This document shows, piece after piece, positions 46,449 to 54,857 of a stretch of 64,000 nt of DNA. A program made the position numbers and the translations under genes. The DNA is taken from the NCBI GenBank assembly GCA_013361525.1, contig JABFXY010000013.1, positions 20,063 to 84,062 of the forward strand. Reading direction: 5' to 3'. The notes under the pieces were generated by a model, which saw only the letters and a list, made by a program, of their open reading frames with translations, did no database searches and was not told the DNA's origin. The stretch is from Polyangiaceae bacterium (GTDB lineage Bacteria > Myxococcota_A > Polyangia > Polyangiales > Polyangiaceae). Every line of letters begins with the position of its first letter. The first letter of the stretch is position 1.

Positions 46449-46828
46449 TTTGCCGCCGCCATCTCCTCCGCGTCGCTCTTCGCGTTTCGAAGGGCTACGA
46501 CGTAGTCGGTGATCGCGTCGACATCGTCCGCAGACAGATCGTCGTGACTGAATCGCGGCATTTGACCGGGACCCGTTCGGATCACCAGCGCAATGGCCCC
46601 CTTCGGCGCGGGCTTGTTGTTCAGGGCAGGACCGAGACCGCCGGCGCCGCCGGGGTGGCACTGGTTGCAGTTGCGCATGAAGAGAGCCTCCCCGTGCTTC
46701 AGCTCGGCCGTGTCGAGCTTGGGCTCCGCGCCCGCGACCGGGGGGGAGCTCTGTTGGGACCCGCAAGCTACGCCGAGCGCCACAGCTGTCGCGCCTGCAG
46801 CGACGAGGACAATGTGCATCTTGTTCAT
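46445..46828 (-). CDS. Small c-type cytochrome, lipoprotein
   Basis: About 127 residues: signal with lipobox GVAC, a short linker, and a class I cytochrome c domain with one haem site CNQCH and a likely axial Met in GPGQMPRF. It should pass electrons in the periplasm, most simply from the sugar dehydrogenase encoded just upstream. GAGG stands seven bases before the ATG at 46828, and the upstream stop lies seven bases away. It overlaps the cyclase gene by four bases. Confidence 0.9.
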   Translation of the reverse strand: MNKMHIVLVAAGATAVALGVACGSQQSSPPVAGAEPKLDTAELKHGEALFMRNCNQCHPGGAGGLGPALNNKPAPKGAIALVIRTGPGQMPRFSHDDLSADDVDAITDYVVALRNAKSDAEEMAAAK

Positions 46829-46835
46829 GACAACC

Positions 46836-48308
46836 TCACTTGACGCCGTCCGGCACAATCCGCCAAAGGACACCCGTTCGGCGGTATCCCTGTGTTACGT
46901 CGTCATCCACGACGAGCGTGCCGTAGTCGACGATATAGAGCTTCTCCCCGGCCGGATCGAACTTGACGTCGACGGGCCGCTCGAGTCCCCCGCCCTCGTT
47001 CTTGGACGCGGGCTCGCTGCGATGACCTTTGTTGACGGCAAAGTCGTACATGACACCCGTTTTGGGGTCGACGCGAACGACGCTGTAGCCGACGGGGTTC
47101 AAGACCTTGCCGACGTTGGCAGCCATATCGCCGAACAGCGCGACGAAGGCTTGCCCCTCGAACCCGAACTTCGCATTCCGTGAGAAATCGAGACCCGTCG
47201 CAGAGCTGTGGACGGGAAACAGCGCTGTCGGCGCAGGTGGCGGAGCGTCCATTGTCGTGACGAGCGATCGAATGTGATCGCCGAACATCGGGGTATATCG
47301 ATTGTCCGAGGCGGTATCCATCCGATGGCCGTCGGCAAAGTCGGGCCATCCGTACCATCTACCCTTTTCGACCTCCCACAGCCAATCTGCGTTCCCGAAT
47401 ACGGGCCGGCTGCCCCGGGTGTCATATCCGTTGTCGGTCACGTAGAGCTTGCCGTTCGGCGCGAACCGCAGCCCGAACGGATTGCGGAAGCCCCAGGCGA
47501 CCAGCTCGACTGGACCGCCGTCTTTCGACACGCGCATGACGGCGCCGCTGCACGGGACCTGTCCCTTGATGACTTGGCCCTTCGTCGACGCTGCCGCAAA
47601 CGGCAAGAACGCACCCGTCACCGCCTCGTCGTCTTCGTCCTCGGTCAGGGGGTTGTCCGTGGTGAAGTTCTCACCGGTCAGCGTCACGTCCTTGCAAGGA
47701 ATGTCGTGGAATGCCGGGTGTCGCTTCAGCCACCCGAACTCCCAATTGTCTTCGCCGACGACACCCGAGTTGGTGGCCGTGCCTTGCCCGAAATACACAT
47801 AGCCGTCGTCACCCACCGCCGGGCCGTTCGTATGGTGATCGCCGAAGCTCGGCAGATTCTCGGCGAGGACCGTCCGCTTCCCGTCCTGCCCGATCTTCAC
47901 GATTCGCCCGCCTTCGACCGTACCGCCCTCGACGAGATAGAAGTCGCCGCCCTGATATTGGACGCCGGTCCAAGGGACGTTCTTGCCCTGCGCGAGCACC
48001 GTCTTCTTCCCATCTGCCTCGATACGGACGAGCCGGCCCGTCGCGAAGTCTTCGCCGTACGCGTACCCAGCCTCGAGCACGACGGCGCGCCCCTGGTCGT
48101 CGAAGGTGATGCCGGACGGATACGTCAGATCCTTCGCGACGACCTCGAGCCGATAACCGGGCTGAACCGCCACGTCGCGGGGGTTCGGCGCGCGAGGCTC
48201 GATGGGAAGCTCTGCTTCACCGCCTCCCTGTGACGACACAATCGCCAAACAGCCCGCGCCCCCCAACGCGAACAGGGTGAGATAGCCCAGTAACTTTGCG
48301 TGCTGCAT
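46836..48308 (-). CDS. PQQ-dependent sugar dehydrogenase-like lipoprotein
   Basis: About 490 residues: lipobox GAGC, then a beta-propeller of the glucose/sorbosone dehydrogenase family. Characteristic parts include PSGITFDDQGRAVVLEAG, GDHHTNGPAVGDDGYVYFG, RNPFGLRFAPNGKLYVTDNG and RPVDVKFDPAGEKLYIVDYG. Members oxidise sugars or related alcohols with PQQ in the periplasm. A haem acceptor is encoded next (46445). The ATG at 48308 follows AGGA and gives a proper signal peptide. Confidence 0.87.
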   Translation of the reverse strand: MQHAKLLGYLTLFALGGAGCLAIVSSQGGGEAELPIEPRAPNPRDVAVQPGYRLEVVAKDLTYPSGITFDDQGRAVVLEAGYAYGEDFATGRLVRIEADGKKTVLAQGKNVPWTGVQYQGGDFYLVEGGTVEGGRIVKIGQDGKRTVLAENLPSFGDHHTNGPAVGDDGYVYFGQGTATNSGVVGEDNWEFGWLKRHPAFHDIPCKDVTLTGENFTTDNPLTEDEDDEAVTGAFLPFAAASTKGQVIKGQVPCSGAVMRVSKDGGPVELVAWGFRNPFGLRFAPNGKLYVTDNGYDTRGSRPVFGNADWLWEVEKGRWYGWPDFADGHRMDTASDNRYTPMFGDHIRSLVTTMDAPPPAPTALFPVHSSATGLDFSRNAKFGFEGQAFVALFGDMAANVGKVLNPVGYSVVRVDPKTGVMYDFAVNKGHRSEPASKNEGGGLERPVDVKFDPAGEKLYIVDYGTLVVDDDVTQGYRRTGVLWRIVPDGVK

Positions 48309-48585
48309 AAACGTCCTGACGAAGCAATCGACGAACCGGTCGCACGACTCGTGTACGTTTTGGAGCGCATCACGAGCCGACCTCGGGTGACGCCGCGTCG
48401 GTGCGCGCAGCCGGCCGGCCGCACGCGGGGCTCGCGCACGTTTGCACCAGTCGGCACGCGAACTGCGGCACGTTGCCTCGCATCGTCCCACGCCACCGGC
48501 CCAAAAGCCGCCCGATCAGGGGCCACGAACCGTTGGAATAACAAGTGCTTGCGTCGGCTCCAGCCTTTTGCAGCGAGGAGTAACG

Positions 48586-49026
48586 ATGACGCTTGCCCAA
48601 TACGACGCGGACGAGATCTCTGGCTTAGAACGTCGCTCCAGCATTCCAGTGAATCTGCGGCCGAGGGTGTTGTTGGTGGACGACGACACCCTTCTGCTTC
48701 GCGTGATGCACGCCGCACTGTCGACGATGGGATTCGATGTCGTACCCGCGTCGTGTCCTCACGTCGCCCTCGAGCACGCGCGCTCGTCCCCCTCCGCGTT
48801 CGACGTGATCGTCACTGACTACGCAATGCCGCGTATGTCGGGCCTGGAGCTCGCCGGCGAAATCCGCCAGGTCGCGCCAGGCATCCGCATCGTCGTGCAC
48901 TCGAGCATGCCTCTAGGGTCGCCGCCGGGCGTCGACCGGCTCATTCAGAAGCCCGCGCGTCTCGGCGACCTCGCATCGGCGATCCGAGCCGTGCTCGACG
49001 CTCGCGACGAGCGCGCGACCCGGTGA
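48586..49026 (+). CDS. Stand-alone response regulator (receiver domain)
   Basis: A 146-residue CheY-like protein. After an about 26-residue leader comes RPRVLLVDDDTLLLRVMHAAL with the acidic pocket, the phospho-acceptor Asp in FDVIVTDYAMPRMSG (about residue 79), and QKPARLGDLASAIR with the conserved Lys. No output domain is present. AGGAG lies five bases before the ATG. It is divergent from the sugar dehydrogenase operon and could be a partner of the kinase at 42735. Confidence 0.9.
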   Translation: MTLAQYDADEISGLERRSSIPVNLRPRVLLVDDDTLLLRVMHAALSTMGFDVVPASCPHVALEHARSSPSAFDVIVTDYAMPRMSGLELAGEIRQVAPGIRIVVHSSMPLGSPPGVDRLIQKPARLGDLASAIRAVLDARDERATR

Positions 49027-49174
49027 AGCCGCCTCACCAGCGAGGCAGGAATTGGAGCGCACGGTGTACCGGATCACACAGTGGGCCGCAGACGCATCCG
49101 TATTGAGCAACTGCGAATGAACGCACCGGTCACCGCCGCTCCCAGATCCAGGCGCTGCAGGTCCCATGCCTCGA

Positions 49175-49435
49175 TCAACGGGGCTGTCGCTGCTTCGCGC
49201 GCTTCGGCTGACTGCGAGATTGAGGATTCGAGATCACCTTCGAATCGTTGTGCTTCGACTGGTTGCGCTCGGTCATCGCGCGCGGTTTGGCACGCTTGGA
49301 CTCCACCCGGGTGCCACCGGTCGCCGACGGATCGCCCGAGGTCCGTCGAGGTGAATTGACCGGTAGATTCTTGTCCGCGTCCCCCGGCGAGCGCTTCGAC
49401 GGGTTGTCTTCCGAGGAATTTCGCGATGTAGCCAT
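49175..49435 (-). CDS. Small basic, disordered protein of unknown function
   Basis: An 86-residue frame (MATSRNSSEDNPSKRS...) rich in Ser, Lys, Arg, Asn, Pro and Asp with no hydrophobic core, so probably disordered and nucleic-acid binding or a stress protein. Its third codon positions are mostly G or C, as expected of genes here. AGGGG lies almost against the ATG, which is a poor spacing. Convergent with the receiver gene at 48586. Real or not is uncertain. Confidence 0.42.
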   Translation of the reverse strand: MATSRNSSEDNPSKRSPGDADKNLPVNSPRRTSGDPSATGGTRVESKRAKPRAMTERNQSKHNDSKVISNPQSRSQPKRAKQRQPR

Positions 49436-49991
49436 ACCCCTCAGGATGCGTGTTCCATGCCGAAGCACCGCATAGAGTTCGGTGCCCGGAGCGGACCGAG
49501 CGAAAGCAATCCGAGGGAGGTGCAGACGGATCACGTCCACGACGACGCAATGCGAGGGACGCCAATCCGTTTACTCCGCTCCGGGCACCTAACCACGAGC
49601 CTGCATCCACCATTCCTGGAAGGGACGAAACCCTTGGTTGGCTCACCAACCGCGCCCCGGAAGGGGTGCACACGTGACCGCGAATCCCCCTTTCGATGCT
49701 CGCGCAAATGCCACATTGGCATTACCACAACTCCAACTAACATAGGTCACTCTCATGACGCTCTCGAAACGCCTCATGATTTCCACGGGAGATCGTCTCA
49801 TCAACGGAGCAAGGGCGACATACAGGCTTGTGCTTTGGTCATCGCGCATCGTCGCCGAGATTCGCGCCGAGCGCGCCTCGGCCGCGGTGCGCTCGCAGGC
49901 AGCAGCGGTCCACGCCTCTGCAGATGGTTTGGACGCGAAGCGGACGGTGATCGTGCCGCCGTCGTCGCGGCCGGAGATTTGGTAGTTTCCG
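49436..49991. other. Poorly coding stretch with a long inverted repeat
   Basis: 556 bp with no confident gene. It contains a 15-bp perfect inverted repeat (49,481-49,589, listed separately), a weak minus-strand frame (49,643-50,026) that starts inside the end of the oxidoreductase gene, and a competing 76-codon plus-strand frame (49,755-49,985). Neither resembles a known family. Confidence 0.4.
49481..49589. other. Long-spaced 15-bp inverted repeat, possible structured RNA
   Basis: GGTGCCCGGAGCGGA (49,481-49,495) and its exact complement TCCGCTCCGGGCACC (49,575-49,589) enclose 79 bases. Inside are a GC-GAAA-GC mini-hairpin and ATCCG/CGGAT arms. A second element with similar spacing lies at 54,858-54,966. 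Confidence 0.4.
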
Positions 49992-50026
49992 TCAGTGCCA
50001 AGAAGCGGGCGCGCTCTCGGGTGCAA
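49643..50026 (-). CDS. Possible small protein of unknown function
   Basis: A 127-codon frame starting at a TTG inside the last 35 bases of the oxidoreductase gene and reading on in the same direction. The middle part (DGGTITVRFASKPSAEAWTA) looks protein-like and has GC-rich third positions, but the end (from about residue 90) does not. A plus-strand frame competes. No family recognised and no ribosome-binding site. Confidence 0.25.
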   Translation of the reverse strand: MHPRARPLLGTDGNYQISGRDDGGTITVRFASKPSAEAWTAAACERTAAEARSARISATMRDDQSTSLYVALAPLMRRSPVEIMRRFESVMRVTYVSWSCGNANVAFARASKGGFAVTCAPLPGRGW

Positions 50027-51680
50027 GGTCGGGGCGTGGCCAATGCGTCACCGCGTACTCGTGCCGGGCCGCTTCGGAGGAGAGGATTCGCAACGAACCG
50101 TCGCCGGGACCGACGAGCTCGCCGACACTCCCCAGTCCGAGAACATGTTGCGCCGCGACAAGCCCGGACATCGTTGCGCCGGCGACCCCATGCGAAAACG
50201 TGCTGGCACCGCACATATGTAGATTCGCGACTGGACCGCGCGAGCTGAACGCGAACGGACCGACCTGCCACGGCGTCTTTGCGGTTCCGTAAATGGCGCC
50301 TCGGTGGGTCAGGCAATAGAAGTCGTTCGTGAGTGGCGTCCCGATGGACATGAAGCGCAAGTTCCGTTGCAGGCCGGGAATGATTTCTTCCGCAGCGTTC
50401 AACATCCGCTGCGCGATCGACGCCTTCAACGTCTGATACTCGAGCTGCCGGTCGCCGGTGTCGGTGCCCTGCCACGCCTCGAAAGCACCGTATGGCACGA
50501 AGGTGAACATCTCGATGGCGTGGGTACCCAGGGGTGCATGACCCGGATCCTTCAGTGTGGTGATGGTCAAGAATAGACCGTCCACCGACCCGGGCGGCAG
50601 GCTGCGCTCGACTTCCCTGTAGATCCTGTCCACGTCGTGGTGCCGATAAAACCAATAATTGCCGGAATCGAGCCCCAGCGCCTCCAGGTCCATCGCGACG
50701 CCGCAGAAGATCGAGAGGGATGACACGCTGTATTCTGTCCTCCGCAGCTTCCGAAGCTCGGATCGACAATCCTCTCTTCCGAGAAGCTGCCCGAACGTCC
50801 TCGCCGGATCGGCATTGCATACGATATTGTCGGCGCGAATCATCTCGCCATTCGCGACCTCGACGCCGACCGCGCGGCCGTGCTCCACGACAATCCTCGT
50901 CACCGGCGAGCTCAACCGGATTTGCCCGCCATGCCGTCGAAGCGCCTTGATGTATGCGGCCGCGATCCTCTTCGCGCCGCCACGAGGATAAAAAGCGCCA
51001 TCGAAATAGTGGGTCGTCATGCTTGCGTGAAGCGGCAGCGATACGCGCGACGGCGCGAGCCCGTGGTTGCCGCACTGGGCGCTGAGGACCGCACGCAACA
51101 TCGGGTCATGAATCGTCTCGTCGAGCAGCGCCGCGAGCGTTCGGAAGCCCCAACGAAGAAGCCGCGGCGCGCGAAACGGCACCGTGAGGACCTCCGGAAA
51201 TGACATGAGCCTATCGCAGGTACAGACGTCCTCATTGATGCCGACGAGGAGAGCAAAATACCGATCGATCGCTGCGCTCTCGTGTGGGAAGCGCGACTTG
51301 AGCCGCGCAACCCACGCATTCATGCCCTTCGGTTGGTCGAACTGCTCCCCATCGATAAGAAAATGGTCGAACCCGTCGGGGTTCATCTCGTAGAACTCGA
51401 GGTCTTGGCCGAGCTCGAAGGACTCGTAAAGTCTCCTCAGCGCACCGCCTGGCTGGAGATTACCGATGTAGTGGACACCAGGGCTGAATCGATACCCCTC
51501 CAAGGTGAAGCTATGTGTCCAGCCTCCGGGCAAATAGTGCTGTTCGAGGACCAGGACGCGCTGACCGGCACGGGCGAGCGCGAGCGCAGCGGTGAGCCCT
51601 CCCGGTCCGGATCCGATGACGACCGTGTCCCAGCTCGCCGCAGCGTCACGTAACATAGGCCACGTCGCTGCATCTGCCAT
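49992..51680 (-). CDS. FAD-dependent oxidoreductase, carotenoid isomerase/phytoene desaturase-like
   Basis: About 562 residues. The N-terminus has the FAD-binding VVIGSGPGGLTAALALARAG and EQHYLPGGWTHSF, and the C-terminus ends with the second dinucleotide-site motif NLHMCGASTFSHGVAGATMSG. The body fits the CrtI/CrtISO/retinol saturase superfamily (VHYIGNLQPGGALRRLYE, YPRGGAKRIAAAYIKALRRHGG). It likely acts on a polyene or other isoprenoid; no carotenoid genes are adjacent. The ATG at 51680 (MADAATWP) is used; another ATG 24 bases later is equally good. Confidence 0.88.
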   Translation of the reverse strand: MADAATWPMLRDAAASWDTVVIGSGPGGLTAALALARAGQRVLVLEQHYLPGGWTHSFTLEGYRFSPGVHYIGNLQPGGALRRLYESFELGQDLEFYEMNPDGFDHFLIDGEQFDQPKGMNAWVARLKSRFPHESAAIDRYFALLVGINEDVCTCDRLMSFPEVLTVPFRAPRLLRWGFRTLAALLDETIHDPMLRAVLSAQCGNHGLAPSRVSLPLHASMTTHYFDGAFYPRGGAKRIAAAYIKALRRHGGQIRLSSPVTRIVVEHGRAVGVEVANGEMIRADNIVCNADPARTFGQLLGREDCRSELRKLRRTEYSVSSLSIFCGVAMDLEALGLDSGNYWFYRHHDVDRIYREVERSLPPGSVDGLFLTITTLKDPGHAPLGTHAIEMFTFVPYGAFEAWQGTDTGDRQLEYQTLKASIAQRMLNAAEEIIPGLQRNLRFMSIGTPLTNDFYCLTHRGAIYGTAKTPWQVGPFAFSSRGPVANLHMCGASTFSHGVAGATMSGLVAAQHVLGLGSVGELVGPGDGSLRILSSEAARHEYAVTHWPRPDLAPESAPASWH

Positions 51681-51768
51681 TCCGCGGCGAATGGTCCGCC
51701 CGACCAACCCGGTCGGCGCTACGGTGGGTGCGGCACAAAGGGGGCGAGGTCCTCGTGCCTGCGGAGCC

Positions 51769-52071
51769 TCAGCGCCAGCGCTCTTCCATTCGACGTACGG
51801 CGGCGATCGCCTCGGCAGGCGTTTCGCCGCGCGCCGTACACCCCGGGTGACGGGCCGACTCCGCCCACCAGCCCCCGTCGTCCGCCGGGCGAAGGCGCGG
51901 CGCATCGTGTCCTTCGAGCTCCGTTCGAACGGCGAAGAGCTCAGCGATTGCTTCGACGTCGGTCGTTCCGTAGCCGACACATTCGGGGCGGCCGGGTAAT
52001 CGCGCCGCAAGCTTTCCGTCGTCCTGCCGGACGACGCGTACGCCCCTGCCCGACTTCATTGCTACCACCAT
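51769..52071 (-). CDS. HicB-like protein with two short repeats
   Basis: About 100 residues. The C-terminal half (GGWWAESARHPGCTARGETPAEAIAAVR) follows the HicB-like pattern W-A-x-x-P-G-C-x-x-x-G-x-T-x-x-E-A. The N-terminal half (DDGKLAARLPGRPECVGYGTTDVEAIAE) is a weaker copy of it. HicB proteins are antitoxins of HicA mRNA interferases, but no HicA-sized gene is adjacent, so this is an orphan and may have another job. Start ATG at 52071; a second ATG (MKSGRG) four codons later is possible. Confidence 0.65.
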   Translation of the reverse strand: MVVAMKSGRGVRVVRQDDGKLAARLPGRPECVGYGTTDVEAIAELFAVRTELEGHDAPRLRPADDGGWWAESARHPGCTARGETPAEAIAAVRRMEERWR

Positions 52072-52452
52072 ATCGGCTCTAGGACGCGTCGACGCCTCAT
52101 TGCGCGCTCGAAATGCGCTTCCGAGAATCGACGGCAAACCGCCTGTTGTCCGGCGAATTCGATCACATTCCGAGTTAATGCACACGACGCCTCGTTTGTG
52201 CATAAAGATTTCGTTAAGACGCATCGAAGATCATCCGGTCCGTTCCGAGGAATTAGGAGGATTGACCATCGTCCAGCGGCCGTTACGCAACGTCGCCTCA
52301 GCTGTGCGCGGAACGCGATCGTTTTCGACGCAGGTGATGCTCCGCGGCCCCTCGATTGCCGGCAGAAGGGCGGTGGCGCAGGCCGTGCACGAGCGCCGCG
52401 CTCGGAGGAAAACGTGCATCGCGCCAGGGATGAAGGGCCAAGGCCTGACGAC
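52072..52452. other. Divergent intergenic region with a palindrome
   Basis: 381 bp between the HicB-like gene and the kinase-like gene, AT-richer than the surroundings around 52,160-52,260. TGCACA (52,179-52,184) and TGTGCA (52,197-52,202) form a spaced palindrome that could be an operator. The open frames crossing this stretch look like chance extensions of the kinase frame. Confidence 0.4.
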
Positions 52453-53697
52453 ATGCAGTACCAGCGTCGCACCGACCCGAGCAGCGCTGTTCCGCCCCTG
52501 TCGGGGACTCGAGCGAGCCTCTTCTCTCGTGAGGCGCAGCTTCGCAAGGACGCGGTCTTTGCCGAGCGATACGTTCTGGAGGCGTATCTGGGTCGCGGTA
52601 CGCTGGGGACGGTCTGGGTCGCACGCGACACGCGCGCGCACGACGGCGAACCGCACCGAGTCACCTTGAAGGTGCTGACCCGATGCGCCCCCATTGCCTC
52701 TTCGCGCGAGAAGTCGTTTCGATCCGAAGTCGCGCTCGCAACAAGACTGTCGCCCTCGCAGGTCACGCGTATCGTGGATTACGGGGTTGCTGACGACACG
52801 CCTTTCGTCGCGACGGACCTCCTCGAGGGCGAGACGCTCGAGCGGCACCTGCGACGTGTCGGTCGCCTCTCCCCCCAGCAATGCTTGTGGCTCTTACGCG
52901 GCCTCGCGGAGGTGATGACCGAAGCGCATTGCGACGGAGTCCTGCACGGCGAGCTTCACCCCTCGAACATCTTCCTGGTTGCGCGGCCCGGAAGCTCGCT
53001 CCCTACATTGAAGGTCCTCGACTTCGGCGTGTCGCGCCGAACATTGCTCGACCCCGCATCGACGGACGCCCACACACTGGCCGGTTGGCCCAATGACACG
53101 AGCCCCGAGCAGGCCGCGCCCACGCCGCGGCTCGATCATCGGAGCGATATGTGGGCTATCGCGGCCATCCTGTACCGGTGTCTGACAGGGCTCCGGCCTT
53201 TCAACCCGCGCGGCGACTGGCAGCAGCGCTTCGCCCCTATCGCAAGCACGCGGCCCGCTCCGCCTTCGGCAATCGTCCCGGCGATGCGCGTCGCCATCGA
53301 TGAATTCTTTCTCATCGCGCTCCACGAAAGCCCGAACCGGCGCTACCAGTCTTTCATGGAGCTGGTCAGCGCGTTCGAGGGCGCGCTCAATGTCCAACGC
53401 GTCCCGGAGGAGACGTCGGACCTCGCGACGACCAGCGCTGACTCCATCGCCTGTGCCCAAGCGACCCCGACGGAAGACTTTCTGCCCTCGCTGGTGCCGA
53501 CAACGTCAGCCTCGGGCTCCTCGTCGCGACGAGCGGGACGGCCGACGCGTGCGCGTCGGTGGTCGGTTCGACGGACGAGACGAGGACGAAGCGACGTATT
53601 GAAGTCGAGTGTCGACTGCGTGCGCAAGCTCGTGCTGCTGGGCATCGCTCTATTCGCGACGGCGATATGGCTCATCGCAATCGCGAATAGGGCGTAG
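52453..53697 (+). CDS. Ser/Thr kinase-like protein with altered catalytic loop (possible pseudokinase)
   Basis: About 414 residues: kinase-like domain (residues about 28-310), then a charged linker and one C-terminal membrane helix (LVLLGIALFATAIWLIAIA). The glycine loop reads LGRGTLGTVWVA, Lys73 (VTLKVL) and the Mg-binding Asp190 (LDFGVSRR) are present, but the catalytic HRD is HGE (residues 165-167), followed by LHPSN instead of LKPSN. Loss of the catalytic Asp suggests little or no phosphotransfer. The ATG at 52453 is chosen because kinase similarity begins about 28 residues later; upstream frame is unstructured. Confidence 0.85.
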   Translation: MQYQRRTDPSSAVPPLSGTRASLFSREAQLRKDAVFAERYVLEAYLGRGTLGTVWVARDTRAHDGEPHRVTLKVLTRCAPIASSREKSFRSEVALATRLSPSQVTRIVDYGVADDTPFVATDLLEGETLERHLRRVGRLSPQQCLWLLRGLAEVMTEAHCDGVLHGELHPSNIFLVARPGSSLPTLKVLDFGVSRRTLLDPASTDAHTLAGWPNDTSPEQAAPTPRLDHRSDMWAIAAILYRCLTGLRPFNPRGDWQQRFAPIASTRPAPPSAIVPAMRVAIDEFFLIALHESPNRRYQSFMELVSAFEGALNVQRVPEETSDLATTSADSIACAQATPTEDFLPSLVPTTSASGSSSRRAGRPTRARRWSVRRTRRGRSDVLKSSVDCVRKLVLLGIALFATAIWLIAIANRA

Positions 53698-53706
53698 CCG
53701 TCGACT

Positions 53707-54018
53707 TCAGCCGAACGCCCTCAGCAAGCGAGCGAGCCGTCGAGCTCGCGCTCGGACCTGGTCGATGCCGCAGCGCGTCTCTTCGCTCATCTCGTTCGGG
53801 CTGCGAGCCGCCAACGACTCGAGGGCAGTCAGCGCGTAGTGGACGGAGAGGTACTCGCGCCTGGCAGCGCCGACGTCGGCGTCGGCGAGCAGCTCGTGAC
53901 AACGTAACCCGGCGGTGGTCGCACGAACGAGGTGCGTCGCGGCGAGCATCTCGACGCGATTGGAAGTGAGGTGCCCAAGCAGGTCTTCCCTGGCATCACC
54001 CGAGCCGTCGGCCGACAT
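53707..54018 (-). CDS. Small helical protein of unknown function
   Basis: A 103-residue frame with protein-like composition and GC-rich third positions: SNRVEMLAATHLVRATTAGL, GAARREYLSVHYALTALESL and a final CGIDQVRARARRLARLLRAF suggest an all-helical protein. No family recognised. The ATG at 54018 is a guess; the same frame stays open to 54,384 and may extend upstream. A plus-strand frame (53,932-54,324) competes for the upstream part. Convergent with the kinase-like gene, nine bases apart. Confidence 0.5.
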   Translation of the reverse strand: MSADGSGDAREDLLGHLTSNRVEMLAATHLVRATTAGLRCHELLADADVGAARREYLSVHYALTALESLAARSPNEMSEETRCGIDQVRARARRLARLLRAFG

Positions 54019-54487
54019 GGCGTTGCCGCGGAGCACGTGCTGTGCCCGACCAAGGACGGCGAGGCAGGAGTCGATCGCACCGATATTGTGCGAGGATACG
54101 CGAGCCTTCGAAACGCTCTGCCAACGGGCCTCACGCCAGAACGTCACGCCTCCTACGAGCGGCGTGGCATCGTGGGGGCTCTCTGTCGACGGTCCATCGC
54201 ACCGACCGAGGTGCTGATCGACGACGACGACGACGCCGTCCTCTGCATGCTCGAGTATCAAGGTGAGCGGCTGAGCTCGAGACCTCTCACTGCGATCGGT
54301 GCATCCTCGGGCCCTCGCCAATAGGGCTCCACATGTACGAGGCGCAGCTCGGCGTGGTTCGGGCCACAAGGTTGGTTTCGCCAATGGCCACGCACGAGCG
54401 ACTGCACGGTCGGAGCGCGCCCGCCGAACTTTACGAAGTCAGCCACAGCAGTCCGCACGTCGACCCGAACGTCTTTCAGGAGCGGAA
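54019..54487. other. Stretch with conflicting frames, no confident gene
   Basis: 469 bp in which three frames look weakly coding: an upstream extension of the gene at 53707 (minus), a 79-codon minus frame 54,258-54,497 beginning MWTFPLLKDVRVDV, and a plus frame ending at 54,324. None has a clear ribosome-binding site or family match. It may be decayed sequence. Confidence 0.35.
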
Positions 54488-54856
54488 ATGTCCACATCGT
54501 TGGGAGGCGACCCTTTCGGCTTTTACGGCTCTCCTGCTCCGAGGCCCCCCGTCTACCCTCCAGGCGGGCACCGGCGATCTGCAGACAGAATGCACGCCTC
54601 CGCGATGCTGCCGGCGTTGAACCGTCCTCGGAAAACGAGGGCGCTCGGCGCGACCGAGCGACAAGCGGCTGACATGGCCCGCGACCGGTCACCAGCGACC
54701 AGCGCGTTGAACGACGAGCTGCTCGGTACGCGCCGGCGCCCCGCAGGAGCGGCTGCAACCCGCATACCCCGACCGGTCTTCGACAATCCCGCCGAATACC
54801 TTGGTGGCGCGAGGGTCCCTGCTACGGCGCTGAAGCGAGATGCATCGATGCAATGA
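54488..54856 (+). CDS. Small protein of unknown function
   Basis: A 122-residue frame starting with MSTSLGGDPFGFYGSPAPRP and continuing with a charged, helical region (TERQAADMARDRSPATSALN, RPVFDNPAEYLGGARVPA). AGGAG lies six bases before the ATG, the main reason to accept it. No family recognised; it looks soluble and partly disordered. It is followed at once by a long inverted repeat. Confidence 0.5.
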   Translation: MSTSLGGDPFGFYGSPAPRPPVYPPGGHRRSADRMHASAMLPALNRPRKTRALGATERQAADMARDRSPATSALNDELLGTRRRPAGAAATRIPRPVFDNPAEYLGGARVPATALKRDASMQ

Positions 54857-54857
54857 A

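Noticed and set aside
49475..49595. Integron attC site
   Set aside because: ACCTAAC and GTTCGGT flank the inverted repeat, but their order is opposite to that of attC ends and no integrase or cassette array is present.
49755..49985. 76-codon plus-strand frame beginning MTLSKRLM
   Set aside because: Its codon third positions are less GC-rich than those of the competing minus frame and no good ribosome-binding site precedes it; kept only as an alternative.
49457..50248. 263-codon plus-strand frame over the inverted repeat and the end of the oxidoreductase gene
   Set aside because: Reads through the 15-bp inverted repeat and antisense to a clear gene; Arg/His/Pro-rich, no ribosome-binding site.
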